Assembly: GCF_012524205.1 (NCBI RefSeq)
Contig: NZ_JABACI010000001.1
Span: 744,001 to 808,000, forward strand
Reading direction: 5' to 3'
DNA: 64,000 bases
Source: Microbacterium salsuginis
Lineage (GTDB): Bacteria; Actinomycetota; Actinomycetes; Actinomycetales; Microbacteriaceae
Of this stretch, positions 55,168 to 63,863 are shown piece by piece. Position numbers and translations under genes: made by a program. Positions within the stretch are counted from its first letter, which is position 1, and every line of letters begins with the position of its first letter. The notes under the pieces were generated by a model. The model had not been told where the DNA came from. It was given only the letters and a program-made list of their open reading frames with translations, and searched no databases.

Positions 55168-56657
55168 CCGCCGCCTCGCCTGGGGTGCCGCTACCGTCCG
55201 CCGAGGAGCTTCCCGGAGGGACGGTGGCGATCGTCGGCGCCGACGTCTGGCGCTACGACGGCGACCGAGTGCTGGTGGGCGGGGCGCCGACGAGGGTCAT
55301 GCGACTGAGCTGCCAGGCGGCCGAGCTCATCCGCAACGACCGCGTCGAAGCATCCGATCCCGCGTCCGCGCGCCTGATGGCGCGCCTGGTGGATGCGGGA
55401 ATCGCACACCCGGAGCCCGCGTCGTTGCCGGCGATCAGTCCGGACCTCGTGACCGTCGTCGTCCCCGTGTACGGCCGGCCTGACGAGCTGGGTCGGCTGC
55501 TCGACGGACTCGCGGGCATGCGTGTCGTGGTCGTGGACGACGGCACTCCGGCGCGCGACGCGCGAGCCCTGCACGAGGTCGTCGCCCGTGGCGGGGCACA
55601 ACTGCTCCGCCTGGACGAGAACGTCGGCCCGGCTTCCGCGCGCAATCGCGGACTCGCCGCCGTCACCACCCCGTTCGTCGCATTCGTCGACTCGGACGTC
55701 ACCCTCACCCCCGATGACGTGGAACGGATGCTGCGGCACTTCGGCGACCCCGCACTGGCCGTCGTCGGCCCGCGCGTCGCCGGTATCCCCCGCCGCGGCA
55801 CGTGGATCGAGCGGTACGAGAACGCGCGCTCCTCGGTGGATCTGGGACGACGGCCGGCGCTCGTGCGACCCCGCTCGCCGGTGTCGTGGCTTTCGAGCAC
55901 GTGCCTGGTGGCCCGCACCGAGGCGCTGGCCGGAGGCTTCACCGACGGCATGCGCGTCGCCGAGGACGTCGACCTGGTGTGGCGGCTCACCGAAGCCGGC
56001 TGGCGGGTGCGCTACGACCCGGCCGTCACCGTCGCGCACCAGCATCGCGCTCGTGTGCGGCCGTGGTTCGCGCGCAAGCTGTTCTACGGCACGGGCGCGG
56101 CTCGCCTCGCTGCGCGCCATCCCGACGCCATCCCGCCTGCCATCCTGCGTCCGTGGTCGGCCGCCGTCGTGGCGCTCCTGCTCTGTGCACGGTGGTGGTC
56201 GGTGCCCGCCGCACTCGCGGTCACCCTCGCCACGGCGTGGCGGCTCGCGCGGCGGCTGCGCGCCGGAGAGGGCGCGCGTACCCTGCCGCTCCGCCTGGCG
56301 GGCGGCGGCGTGCTGGCCGCACTCACGCAGACCACGGCTTTGGCACTGCGTCACTGGTGGCCGGTGGCGGCCGTCGCCGCTGTGGTCTCACGCCGTGCGC
56401 GGTGGATCATCGGCACCATGGCGGTCGTCGACGCCGTCGTCGAGCATCGCCGCCTGCACGCCGACCTCGACCTCGTGCGCTTCGCGGTGGCCCGGCGCCT
56501 GGACGACCTGGCGTACGGGACCGGCGTCTGGTGGGGTTGCCTGCGCCGAGGCGACTTCCGCGCGCTGCGGATCGAGCTGACCCCGTCTCGACGCCCCCGC
56601 GCCGCTCGGGCCGGCGTGCGTCACGGGGGCGAGCCCCCGACGCCCGCCCGACGCTGA
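55164..56657 (+). CDS. mftF: Mycofactocin glycosyltransferase MftF
   Basis: A 497-residue family-2 glycosyltransferase that adds beta-1,4-glucose units to mycofactocin. The N-terminal 90 residues form a PqqD/MftB-like segment, then VTVVVPVYGRPDELGRLLDG, NVGPASARNRGLA and FVAFVDSDVTLTPDD (DxD metal site), and RVAEDVDLVWRLTEAGW. Hydrophobic segments occupy about residues 330-420. GTG start with GTGA overlap to mftE. It completes the gene set A-G plus R. Confidence 0.92.
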   Translation: MTAASPGVPLPSAEELPGGTVAIVGADVWRYDGDRVLVGGAPTRVMRLSCQAAELIRNDRVEASDPASARLMARLVDAGIAHPEPASLPAISPDLVTVVVPVYGRPDELGRLLDGLAGMRVVVVDDGTPARDARALHEVVARGGAQLLRLDENVGPASARNRGLAAVTTPFVAFVDSDVTLTPDDVERMLRHFGDPALAVVGPRVAGIPRRGTWIERYENARSSVDLGRRPALVRPRSPVSWLSSTCLVARTEALAGGFTDGMRVAEDVDLVWRLTEAGWRVRYDPAVTVAHQHRARVRPWFARKLFYGTGAARLAARHPDAIPPAILRPWSAAVVALLLCARWWSVPAALAVTLATAWRLARRLRAGEGARTLPLRLAGGGVLAALTQTTALALRHWWPVAAVAAVVSRRARWIIGTMAVVDAVVEHRRLHADLDLVRFAVARRLDDLAYGTGVWWGCLRRGDFRALRIELTPSRRPRAARAGVRHGGEPPTPARR

Positions 56658-56661
56658 GAAA

Positions 56662-56700
56662 CCACCCGCAGGTTCAAAAGCCACACGTAGGTTCACAAAC
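56662..56700. repeat. Two tandem 19-bp repeats after mftF
   Basis: CCACCCGCAGGTTCAAAAG is followed at once by CCACACGTAGGTTCACAAA; 15 of 19 positions match. The stretch is AT-richer than its surroundings. AGAAACCAC at 56657-56665 is repeated inverted at 56730-56738, so a loose stem over the region is possible. Role unknown. Confidence 0.6.
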
Positions 56701-56816
56701 CCCGGCTTTCACGGTGTCTCAACCGCTCCGTGGTTTCTGAACATCTTTCGGCGGAAGCGTCGATCTGCCGCGCGCCCGTTCGTCGCCCCAGGTGAGGACG
56801 AGCGAAGGGAGACCTC

Positions 56817-56951
56817 ATGGGACGGCGATGGAATGTGGTGGCGGAGCTGGCAGCGGCGCTGGCGAACCTGGCGCCCGCGCAGCGCGAACACCTGCTCGAG
56901 AGCGAAGACGAATGCCGTGACGGTGAAGCCGAGTGGCGGCGGCGGAACTAG
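56817..56951 (+). CDS. Small hypothetical protein, 44 residues
   Basis: The frame from ATG 56817 reads MGRRWNVVAELAAALANLAP and ends EAEWRRRN, with GGGAGA at -8. It is amphipathic in its first half (ELAAALANLA) and acidic in the middle. The TAG overlaps the murB stop on the other strand by 3 bp. It may be a real small protein; coding support is only the ribosome site and composition. Confidence 0.35.
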   Translation: MGRRWNVVAELAAALANLAPAQREHLLESEDECRDGEAEWRRRN

Positions 56952-58144
56952 AGCTCGACGTTCACCAGCACCGGCTCGGGCTGCAGGATCAGGCCGAACT
57001 CGGACTGCACGCGTCCTTGGATGAACCGCGCGAGCTCCGCCAGCTCGGCAGCGGTCGCGTCACCGCGGTTGGTGAGGGCCAGCGCATGCTTGGTCGACAG
57101 GGCGGCGCGGGAACGCGGAAGCTTGAAACCCTTGCTCAGCCCGGAGTGCTCGATCAGCCACGCCGCACTGACCTTGACGTCCGACTGGACGGAGGTCGGC
57201 GGCGGGACGTAGCCGTCGAACGCCGCCAGCGGGATCACCAGCACCGGGTCGAGATCCGGTGCGACCGGCCACCGCGGGCATTCGTCCGGCAGGGTGCGGG
57301 CGAAGGATGCCGACACCACGGCGTTCTGGAAGAACGAACCGGCGCTGTACGTGTCGGGATCGTCGGGATCGAGCACCATGCCCTTGCTGCGGCGCGTCTC
57401 GAGGATGCGCTCGCGCACCCACGCGAGCGTGACCTCGTCGTCAGGCGCAAGGCGCAGCGCCGTGCGCAGCTGATCGCCCGCGATGCGGCGACCGCCGGGG
57501 CCGACCTCGGCGAGGTCGAGCGTCACCGAGAGGATCACTGCGCGGCGCGCCGGCACCGACCCGTAGTGGTGCTTGAGCACGGACGTCCGAAAGCCGAGGC
57601 CGAGCTCGGCCGCCGGCACGGTCGAGACGTCACCGGTCGACTCGTCGATGAGCTCGACTTCGGCGAGCGTCTGCACGATCTCCTGACCGTACGCCCCGAT
57701 GTTCTGCACCGGCGCAGCACCCACGGTGCCGGGAATGCCCGACATCGCCTCGATGCCGCCGAGGCCCTCGCCGACCGCGTACGCGACGAGGGAATCCCAG
57801 TCGTGGCCCGCCTGCACCCGCAGCCTCACGCGGCCCGGCACGGGCGACGGCATCCGTTCGATCCCGTGCGTCAGGATCCGCACGACGCTGCCGTCGAACG
57901 GCTCGTCGCCCACGAACAGGTTCGATCCGCCGCCCAGGGCGAACCACGGGTCGCCGGTGGACCACACGTCGCGCAGCGCCGCGATGAGCTCGTCGGTCGT
58001 AGAGGCATCGATCATGCGGGAAGGGGCGCCGCCGGTGCGCAGCGTTGTCAGCTGCGCCAGCGGAAGAGTCCCCACGCCCCCTCCACTCGCCGCTGACGCG
58101 TCGTGTGGAGCCTCCGGCCGCGTGGGCCCAGTGACGTCAGGCAT
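56948..58144 (-). CDS. murB: UDP-N-acetylenolpyruvoylglucosamine reductase
   Basis: A 398-residue flavoenzyme that reduces UDP-GlcNAc-enolpyruvate to UDP-MurNAc in peptidoglycan synthesis. FAD-binding ALGGGSNLFV, GIEAMSGIPGTVGAAPVQNI and the catalytic Ser in YSAGSFFQNAVV are clear. Residues about 5-25 are encoded by a 64-bp repeat that also occurs inside the copper ATPase gene, so the true start could be a downstream GTG (VGTLPLAQL, about residue 24). It lies 3 bp after hadB. Confidence 0.93.
   Translation of the reverse strand: MPDVTGPTRPEAPHDASAASGGGVGTLPLAQLTTLRTGGAPSRMIDASTTDELIAALRDVWSTGDPWFALGGGSNLFVGDEPFDGSVVRILTHGIERMPSPVPGRVRLRVQAGHDWDSLVAYAVGEGLGGIEAMSGIPGTVGAAPVQNIGAYGQEIVQTLAEVELIDESTGDVSTVPAAELGLGFRTSVLKHHYGSVPARRAVILSVTLDLAEVGPGGRRIAGDQLRTALRLAPDDEVTLAWVRERILETRRSKGMVLDPDDPDTYSAGSFFQNAVVSASFARTLPDECPRWPVAPDLDPVLVIPLAAFDGYVPPPTSVQSDVKVSAAWLIEHSGLSKGFKLPRSRAALSTKHALALTNRGDATAAELAELARFIQGRVQSEFGLILQPEPVLVNVEL
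58069..58132. repeat. 64-bp dispersed intragenic element, copy A (5' end of murB)
   Basis: 58 of 64 positions match the reverse complement of 62249-62312 in the copper ATPase gene. It starts TCCCCACGCCCC and ends GTGGGCCCAGT on the plus strand and contains an imperfect hairpin (CTCCACTCG against CGTGTGGAG). In murB it encodes a Gly/Pro/Ala-rich stretch next to the start codon. Confidence 0.85.
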
Positions 58145-58147
58145 GCG

Positions 58148-58561
58148 TCAGACGGTCCGCACGCGCACCTGCGCCTTGACGAGCACCGTCGTGCCCTCGT
58201 GCGACACGGTCAGGTCGATGCGCGCGGACTCGTCGTCGACGGCGCCGACCTTGGCCACGACGGTCACGTCGGCGCCGGCCTCGGCGTCGACGACGACGGG
58301 CTTGGTGAAGCGCACGCCGTACTCGAGGATGCGAGCGGTGTCGCCGACCCACGACTGGATGGTGCCGACGGCGAGACCCATCGTCAGCATGCCGTGCGCG
58401 AGGACTCCGGGAAGCCCCACGGATGCGGCCACGTCGTCGCGGTAGTGGATGGGATTGAAATCACCGGATGCCCCGGCATAGCGCACGAGGGAATCCCGGG
58501 TCAGATGCACCGTGCGTTCTGCGACGACGTCGCCCACGGCGAGGCCGGTCAGCGCGCTCAC
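58148..58561 (-). CDS. hadB: MaoC-like (3R)-hydroxyacyl-ACP dehydratase subunit HadB
   Basis: A 137-residue hotdog-fold protein with the hydratase-2 motif GASGDFNPIHYRDDVAAS (catalytic Asp and His) and GVLAHGMLTMG. It works as a heterodimer with the preceding hadA product, with which it overlaps by 4 bp. In mycobacteria HadAB dehydrates long-chain intermediates of mycolate synthesis; outside Corynebacteriales the substrate is uncertain. Confidence 0.88.
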   Translation of the reverse strand: MSALTGLAVGDVVAERTVHLTRDSLVRYAGASGDFNPIHYRDDVAASVGLPGVLAHGMLTMGLAVGTIQSWVGDTARILEYGVRFTKPVVVDAEAGADVTVVAKVGAVDDESARIDLTVSHEGTTVLVKAQVRVRTV

Positions 58562-59007
58562 TTCTCGCCCTCCCCGACGAGCAGGATGGATGTCGCCGTC
58601 ACGACGTGTGCGCCGGCGGCATCGGTGATCTCCGCGTCGCTGGTCACCATCGCGTTGCCGCCCATCGTGCGGATGCCTGTGACCGACAGCGTCGCGGTGA
58701 GCTCGTCGCCCGCGACGATCGGCCGCGTGTAGCGGAAGCGCTGCTCGGCGTGCAGGACCCGCGAGAGCTCGATGCCCGAGTCCGGTTCGGCCAGCAGCTG
58801 CTGCAGCGTCTGATCCTGAACCACCATGGCGAAGGTGGGCGGTGCGACGACATCGGCGTAGCCGAGAGCTTGCGCGGCCTGAGGGTCGAGGTGCTGCGGG
58901 TCGTCGGCGAAGACGGCGCGTGCGAACTCGCGCACCTTCTCGCGACCCACCAGGTAGGGGGCCGTCGGGGGGAACGCGCGTCCGACGAGCTCGGGGTTCA
59001 CTGGCAC
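58558..59007 (-). CDS. hadA: FAS1-like dehydratase subunit HadA
   Basis: A 149-residue hotdog protein of the MaoC_dehydrat_N type, beginning MPVNPELVGRAFPPTAPYLV and containing VVAPPTFAMVVQDQ. It lacks the full catalytic D-H pair, which the HadB partner supplies. In M. tuberculosis hadABC stand next to tRNA-Trp-secE-nusG, so this block and the tRNA at position 1 were probably once close. Confidence 0.88.
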   Translation of the reverse strand: MPVNPELVGRAFPPTAPYLVGREKVREFARAVFADDPQHLDPQAAQALGYADVVAPPTFAMVVQDQTLQQLLAEPDSGIELSRVLHAEQRFRYTRPIVAGDELTATLSVTGIRTMGGNAMVTSDAEITDAAGAHVVTATSILLVGEGEK

Positions 59008-59041
59008 CCGGCCATCCTACCGGCGCGCCTTCCGCCTCCCG

Positions 59042-59839
59042 TCAGGAGGAGCGGCGACCGCGCGCTGCGCGGAGCCCCATCTGCACCGCGATCACGACGA
59101 GGTAGGCGGCGAACAGCATGTTGCCGACGAACGGGTCGACGAGGGTCGCGACCCATGCGCCCAGGGCCGTGGTCGTGCACGCGGCGACGCCCACCAGGGC
59201 CGCCGCTCCCAGGTCGACGTTGTGGCGCCGCAGGTTGCCGATCGTGCCCGACACGGCGGTCGGGATCATCATGAGCAGCGACGTGCCCTTGGCCACGAGG
59301 TCGCTGGTTCCGAACAGCAGCATGAGCACGGGCACGACGACGATTCCGCCGCCCACCCCGATGAGACCCGAAAGGATGCCGGTGGCCACGCCGACCACGA
59401 CCAGCGCGATGCCCGACAACCAGGTGAGAGCGAGATCGGCCTCGCGTGAGGGGATGACGACGAACAGGCTCACGATCACGGCCACGAGGAAGCCCACGAA
59501 TCCCCAGCGCAGCACGGTGAGCGACAGCCGCGGCAGCAGCCACGTGCCGATCTGGGCGCCCACGACCGCACCCGCCGCGAGGAGCAGCGCAGGGATCCAG
59601 GCGACCGAGCCGTGCACGGCGTACGAGATCACGCCGATCGCGGCGGTCGGCACGATCGCGGCGAGCGACGTTCCGGCGGCCAGGCGCTGATCGAAGCTGA
59701 GGATCAGGACGAGAAGCGGCACGATGACCGTTCCGCCGCCCACGCCGAACAGACCCGAAAGCAGGCCGGCGAGCAGCCCTACGCCGACGCAGGTGAGGAT
59801 GAAGCGCGCGTCCCGCGGACGGCGCACGACGTCGGGCAC
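59042..59839 (-). CDS. TSUP (TauE/SafE) family membrane transporter
   Basis: A 265-residue membrane protein with two repeats, each with the family motif GLLSGLFGVGGGTVIVPLLV and GILSGLIGVGGGIVVVPVLM, and about eight hydrophobic segments. TSUP proteins export sulfite or organosulfonates; the substrate is unknown here. GTG start at 59839 is chosen to fit family length; it lies 4 bp after the DUF2510 gene stop. Confidence 0.88.
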   Translation of the reverse strand: MPDVVRRPRDARFILTCVGVGLLAGLLSGLFGVGGGTVIVPLLVLILSFDQRLAAGTSLAAIVPTAAIGVISYAVHGSVAWIPALLLAAGAVVGAQIGTWLLPRLSLTVLRWGFVGFLVAVIVSLFVVIPSREADLALTWLSGIALVVVGVATGILSGLIGVGGGIVVVPVLMLLFGTSDLVAKGTSLLMMIPTAVSGTIGNLRRHNVDLGAAALVGVAACTTTALGAWVATLVDPFVGNMLFAAYLVVIAVQMGLRAARGRRSS

Positions 59840-59843
59840 GGGT

Positions 59844-60791
59844 CTACTCGTCGGACACGCCGTCGATCGCCCAACCGCCGTCGTCCGGGACGAGCGTGTA
59901 GAAGTACACGATCTCGCCGGGGGTCGGATCAGTGGGATTCCCCTCGGCGTCGACGACGACGACATACGACTCGGTCGTCGTCACCATGATCTCGCCGTCC
60001 GCCGCGACGACGTCGTCGATCGTGATCACGTACTCGTCGAAGTTGTCGTCGAACAGCTCCGCCTCGGCGACGAACGCCGCGCAGTCGGTGAACCCGCTGT
60101 CGGCCTGGAACTGCTCAGTCGTCGAGGTCGCGAACGCCTCGCAGTCGGCTTCCTGCCAAGCCTCGTCGTACAGTTCGACCGCCGCGACGGCTGCCTGCTC
60201 GTCGGCGGAAGCCACCGAGGTGCCCCCGTTGCCGCCCGAGGTCGCCATGTTGAGGAACAGCAGCGGGATCAGCACTGCCGCGGCGATCACGACGCCGAGC
60301 AGGACGACGCCGAGCACCAGCCACAGGATCCACAGCTTGGACTTGCGCGGCTCGGTCGCAGCGGTGAACGCACCACCCGGAGCATCCGGGCCACCGTAGG
60401 GTGCGCCGGCGGGATAACCGGGAACGGCCGGGTACGCGCCGGCGGCCGCCGGTCCGGCCTGCGGGGGCGGGGCGTCCTGCACGCCGAAGAGCGTGGCGGC
60501 CGGGTCGCCCGCGGCATACGTCTGTTGTTCCGGCGTCGCCGCGGGGGCCGGTGCGCCCGCGGCGACCGCAGCCGGGTCGACTGCAGCGGAGTCGACCGCA
60601 GCAGGGCCGTCCTGGGCTGCCGGCACACCCGGTGCCGCCTCGGCCTGCGACGCCGCCACGATCTCGGCTTCGGTCGGAGCATCGGTGACTTCGGCGTCGG
60701 GCTGAGCGACGTGCTCCGTCCACTGGGCGCCGTCCCACCAGCGCAGTGCGCCGTGGCCGTCGTCGTACCACCCGGGCGGAGTCGTCGTCAT
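59844..60791 (-). CDS. DUF2510 membrane-anchored protein
   Basis: A 315-residue protein. The N-terminus is a DUF2510 motif (PPGWYDDGHGALRWWDGAQW), then a 100-residue low-complexity Ala/Pro/Gly linker, one membrane helix (LWILWLVLGVVLLGVVIAAA, about residues 150-170), and an outside domain of about 130 residues with two Cys that may form a disulfide (EADCEAF, FTDCAAF). ATG at 60791 preferred over TTG six bases upstream. Function unknown. Confidence 0.8.
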   Translation of the reverse strand: MTTTPPGWYDDGHGALRWWDGAQWTEHVAQPDAEVTDAPTEAEIVAASQAEAAPGVPAAQDGPAAVDSAAVDPAAVAAGAPAPAATPEQQTYAAGDPAATLFGVQDAPPPQAGPAAAGAYPAVPGYPAGAPYGGPDAPGGAFTAATEPRKSKLWILWLVLGVVLLGVVIAAAVLIPLLFLNMATSGGNGGTSVASADEQAAVAAVELYDEAWQEADCEAFATSTTEQFQADSGFTDCAAFVAEAELFDDNFDEYVITIDDVVAADGEIMVTTTESYVVVVDAEGNPTDPTPGEIVYFYTLVPDDGGWAIDGVSDE

Positions 60792-60869
60792 CCTCAAACC
60801 CTACCCGCGAGGCGCCGCGCCACAACTCCAGGCGCTCACTCCGGCGCGGCCGAATGCGACGATGGGCAC

Positions 60870-61466
60870 ATGACGACACCTCCACCGGTACGCCGGAGCA
60901 GCGGATACCTCGCCCGCGTCATCCAGCCACTGATCCTGCTCGCCGTGATGTGGCTGGTCCGTCTGCTCGACGCGGTGCTCCCCGGCAGCTGGAATCACGT
61001 CTACGGCATCCAGTCCTGGGCATTCGACGGCCTCGACGGAGTGGTGCTGTCGCCGGGCCTGCACACCGGGTGGCCGCACCTGATTGCGAACACGGTTCCC
61101 TTCGTCATCCTCGGCGTGCTCGTCGCGCTGGACGGGATCGGCCGATTCTGGGTGGTGACGGCCGTCGTCGCGGTGATCGGCGGCCTGGGCACGTGGGTGT
61201 TCAACCCTCCGGGCACCGTCACGGTGGGCGCTTCGGGACTGGTCTTCGGATACTTCGGCTACCTGCTCGTGCGGGCTTTCGTCGCGAGGTCGCTGGGCCA
61301 CGGCATCCTGTACGCCCTCATCGCGCTCGGTGTCGCGGTGCTGTACGGCGGCAGCATGCTCGCCGGGATCTTCGGCGCGGGCGACGGGATCTCATGGCAG
61401 GCGCACCTGTTCGGCGCGATCGGCGGGGGCGCCGCCGCGATCGCCACGCGCCCCCGGCGGGAGTGA
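60870..61466 (+). CDS. Rhomboid-family intramembrane protease
   Basis: A 198-residue six-helix membrane protein. The catalytic Ser lies in TVGASGLVFGYFGY (about residue 118) and the catalytic His in SWQAHLFGAIGG (about residue 177); HTGWPHLIANT, with the oxyanion His/Asn pair, is near residue 65. The protein is compact, without extra domains. Divergent from the DUF2510 gene with 78 bp between starts. Confidence 0.88.
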   Translation: MTTPPPVRRSSGYLARVIQPLILLAVMWLVRLLDAVLPGSWNHVYGIQSWAFDGLDGVVLSPGLHTGWPHLIANTVPFVILGVLVALDGIGRFWVVTAVVAVIGGLGTWVFNPPGTVTVGASGLVFGYFGYLLVRAFVARSLGHGILYALIALGVAVLYGGSMLAGIFGAGDGISWQAHLFGAIGGGAAAIATRPRRE

Positions 61467-61505
61467 GCCGCGCGACCGGTTCCCGCCTCCTCGCGACAGG
61501 CATGA

Positions 61506-61565
61506 GGGACGGATGCCACTGGCCCGGATGGGCCCACGTGCCCGCACGGGCGCGGCATCCGTCCC
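61506..61565. terminator. Bidirectional terminator hairpin between rhomboid and copper ATPase genes
   Basis: GGGACGGATGCC (61506-61517) pairs perfectly with GGCATCCGTCCC (61554-61565). The 36-nt loop contains further inverted sequence (GCCCGCACGGGC). The flanking genes converge. Confidence 0.75.
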
Positions 61566-61572
61566 ATTCACC

Positions 61573-63831
61573 TCACCGCTGCAGCACCGCGCGGGTGCTG
61601 GCCTCGGGGCTCAGGTCGAGCCGGCGCAGCAGCTGGGCGTTCAGCGCGACGACGATGGTCGACAGCGACATCAGGATCGCGCCGACCGACATCGGCAGCA
61701 CGAACCCGATCGGTGCGAGCACGCCCGCGGCGAGCGGCACCGAGATGAGGTTGTAGCCCGCTGCCCACCACAGGTTCTGCTTCATCTTGCGGTAGCTCGC
61801 CCGCGACAGCTCGATGACCGACAGCACCGACCGTGGATCGCTCGAGGCGAGGATCACACCGGCGGAGCCGATCGCGACGTCGGTGCCGGCGCCGATCGCG
61901 ATCCCGACATCCGCCCGCGCGAGCGCGGGCGCGTCGTTCACGCCGTCGCCGACCATCGCGACCTTCTTGCCCTCACCCTGCAGTTCGGCCACCTTCGCGG
62001 CCTTGTCTTCGGGACGGACGCCGGCGAAGACGCGACGGATGCCGAGGGCATCGGCAACCGCGTGGGCGACCGGCTCGGCATCCCCCGTGATCATCACGAC
62101 CTCCACGCCGAGCCGCTGCAGCGCGTCGACAGCCTCGCGCGATTCGGATCGGATCTCGTCCGCGAGGGCGAGCGCGCCGATGACGGCCCCGTCGCGGGCG
62201 ACGTGCAGCACGATCGATCCCTGCTCCCGCCACTGAGCCGACGCCGCGATTGGGCCGACGCGGCCGGAGGCTCCGCTCGACGCGCCAGCGGCGAGTGGAG
62301 GGGCCGTGGGGACAGCGCCGCCGACCTCTTCGAGCATCCGCGGCCCGCCGACGCGCACCGCGCGACCCTCGACCGTCGCAGAGACTCCGACGGCGGGCGA
62401 TGACGTGAAGCCGGTCGCGGCGGCCACGGCGAGACCGCGCTCCTGCGCGGCCCGGACGATCGCGCGGGCGAGCGGGTGTTCGCTGTCGGCCTCGGCGGAC
62501 GCGGCGAGCGCGAGCACGGCGTCCGCATCCACATCGCCGACCGCGGCGATGTCGACGACCGTCGGCTCACCCTTGGTCAGCGTGCCGGTCTTGTCGAACA
62601 GCACCGCGTCGACGGTGCGCATCGTCTCGAGGGCGAGGCGATCCTTCACGAGCACGCCGCCGCGCGCCGCGCGCTCGGTCGCGATCGAGACGACCAGCGG
62701 AATGGCAAGACCGAGCGCGTGGGGGCACGCGATCACGAGCACGGTGATCGTGCGCACGACGGCCTCATCGGGCATCCCGAACGCGGTCCAGACGATCGCC
62801 GTCAGCAACGCCGCGCCCAGCGCGAACCAGAAGAGCCAGCCCGCGGCGCGATCGGCGAGGCGCTGCGCGCGCGACGACGAGTTCTGCGCCTCCGCCACCA
62901 GGCGACGGATGCCGGCGAGCGTGGTGTCGTCTCCGGTCGCGGTCACCTCGACCCGAAGCCCCGAGTCGGTCGCGACGGTGCCCGCCGTGACCGCGTCGCC
63001 CACGGTACGCGCGACCGTGCGGGACTCGCCGGTCACCATCGACTCGTCCATGTCTGCGCGGCCGTCGACGATCCGGCCGTCTGCGGGCACGCTCGCGCCC
63101 GGCCGCACGACGACCACGTCGCCCACGCGGAGGTCGGCTGGGGCGGCCTTCACGATCGCATCTCCGTCGACGCGCTCCGCCTCATCGGGAAGCAGCGCCG
63201 CGAGCGAGTCCAGGGCCGACGTCGTCTGTGCCAGCGAGCGCATCTCGATCCAGTGACCGAGCAGCATGATCACGATCAGAAGCGCCAGCTCCCACCAGAA
63301 GTCCAGCTGGTGGTGCAGCATCCCGAGGCTCGCTCCCCACGACGCGACGAACGCGACGGTGATCGCGAGGCCGATCAGCAGCATCATGCCGGGGCGACGT
63401 GCGCGCAGCTCCTCGACGGCGCCGGAGAGGAAGGGCCAGCCGCCCCAGAAATACATGACGGTGCCCAGCACCGGCGAGATCCACGTCAGCAGGGGCATCT
63501 CCGGCAAGGAGTAGCCCAGCACCATCCCGAACATGCTCGAGAAGGCGATGACCGGCACCGCGAGGACGAGATTGAACCAGAACAGCCGGCGGAAACGCTC
63601 GACGTGTCCGGTGTGACCAGCATGACCGCCGTGACCTGCGTGGGCGTCATGGGAGTCGTGCCCTGCGTGGGCGTCATGACCTGGGTGGGTGTCATGACCT
63701 GCGTGGCCGTCGTGGGAGTCGTGACCTGCGTGGGCGTCGTTGGCGTCAGGAGCCGGGTGGACGTTGTGCTCCTGCGCCTCCTCGGTCGCCGGGGCGCCGT
63801 GGTGGTGATGATGGTCGTGCGGATCGGTCAC
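61573..63831 (-). CDS. copB: Copper-exporting P-type ATPase, CopB-type, with His-rich N-terminus
   Basis: A 752-residue P1B-type ATPase. Instead of CPC it has CPH (VIACPHALGLA, about residue 370), typical of CopB/P1B-3 enzymes that handle copper. Also seen are TGES in DESMVTGESR, the phosphorylation site DKTGTLTKG (about residue 412) and GDGVNDAPAL. The N-terminal 76 residues carry more than 15 histidines in GHDxHAGHD repeats that likely bind metal. A 64-bp dispersed element adds about 21 residues (PTAPPLAAGASSGASGRVG) in the nucleotide-binding domain. A CsoR-type operator lies upstream. Confidence 0.92.
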   Translation of the reverse strand: MTDPHDHHHHHGAPATEEAQEHNVHPAPDANDAHAGHDSHDGHAGHDTHPGHDAHAGHDSHDAHAGHGGHAGHTGHVERFRRLFWFNLVLAVPVIAFSSMFGMVLGYSLPEMPLLTWISPVLGTVMYFWGGWPFLSGAVEELRARRPGMMLLIGLAITVAFVASWGASLGMLHHQLDFWWELALLIVIMLLGHWIEMRSLAQTTSALDSLAALLPDEAERVDGDAIVKAAPADLRVGDVVVVRPGASVPADGRIVDGRADMDESMVTGESRTVARTVGDAVTAGTVATDSGLRVEVTATGDDTTLAGIRRLVAEAQNSSSRAQRLADRAAGWLFWFALGAALLTAIVWTAFGMPDEAVVRTITVLVIACPHALGLAIPLVVSIATERAARGGVLVKDRLALETMRTVDAVLFDKTGTLTKGEPTVVDIAAVGDVDADAVLALAASAEADSEHPLARAIVRAAQERGLAVAAATGFTSSPAVGVSATVEGRAVRVGGPRMLEEVGGAVPTAPPLAAGASSGASGRVGPIAASAQWREQGSIVLHVARDGAVIGALALADEIRSESREAVDALQRLGVEVVMITGDAEPVAHAVADALGIRRVFAGVRPEDKAAKVAELQGEGKKVAMVGDGVNDAPALARADVGIAIGAGTDVAIGSAGVILASSDPRSVLSVIELSRASYRKMKQNLWWAAGYNLISVPLAAGVLAPIGFVLPMSVGAILMSLSTIVVALNAQLLRRLDLSPEASTRAVLQR
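62249..62312. repeat. 64-bp dispersed intragenic element, copy B (inside copB)
   Basis: Reverse-complement relative of 58069-58132, 58 of 64 positions identical. It lies in frame in the region between GPRMLEEVGG and QWREQGSIVL, where related ATPases are shorter. It contains a partial hairpin, CTCCGCTCG against CGAGTGGAG. Confidence 0.85.
63604..63738. repeat. Tandem repeats coding the His-rich N-terminus of CopB
   Basis: About seven imperfect units, each giving H-A-G-H-D or a variant, cover residues 32-76. The DNA unit resembles GACGCCCACGCAGGTCAC on the coding strand. Such repeats change length easily by slippage and could tune metal binding. Confidence 0.75.
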
Positions 63832-63863
63832 GGGACTCTCCTCGAACGCGGTGTACTTCTGTT

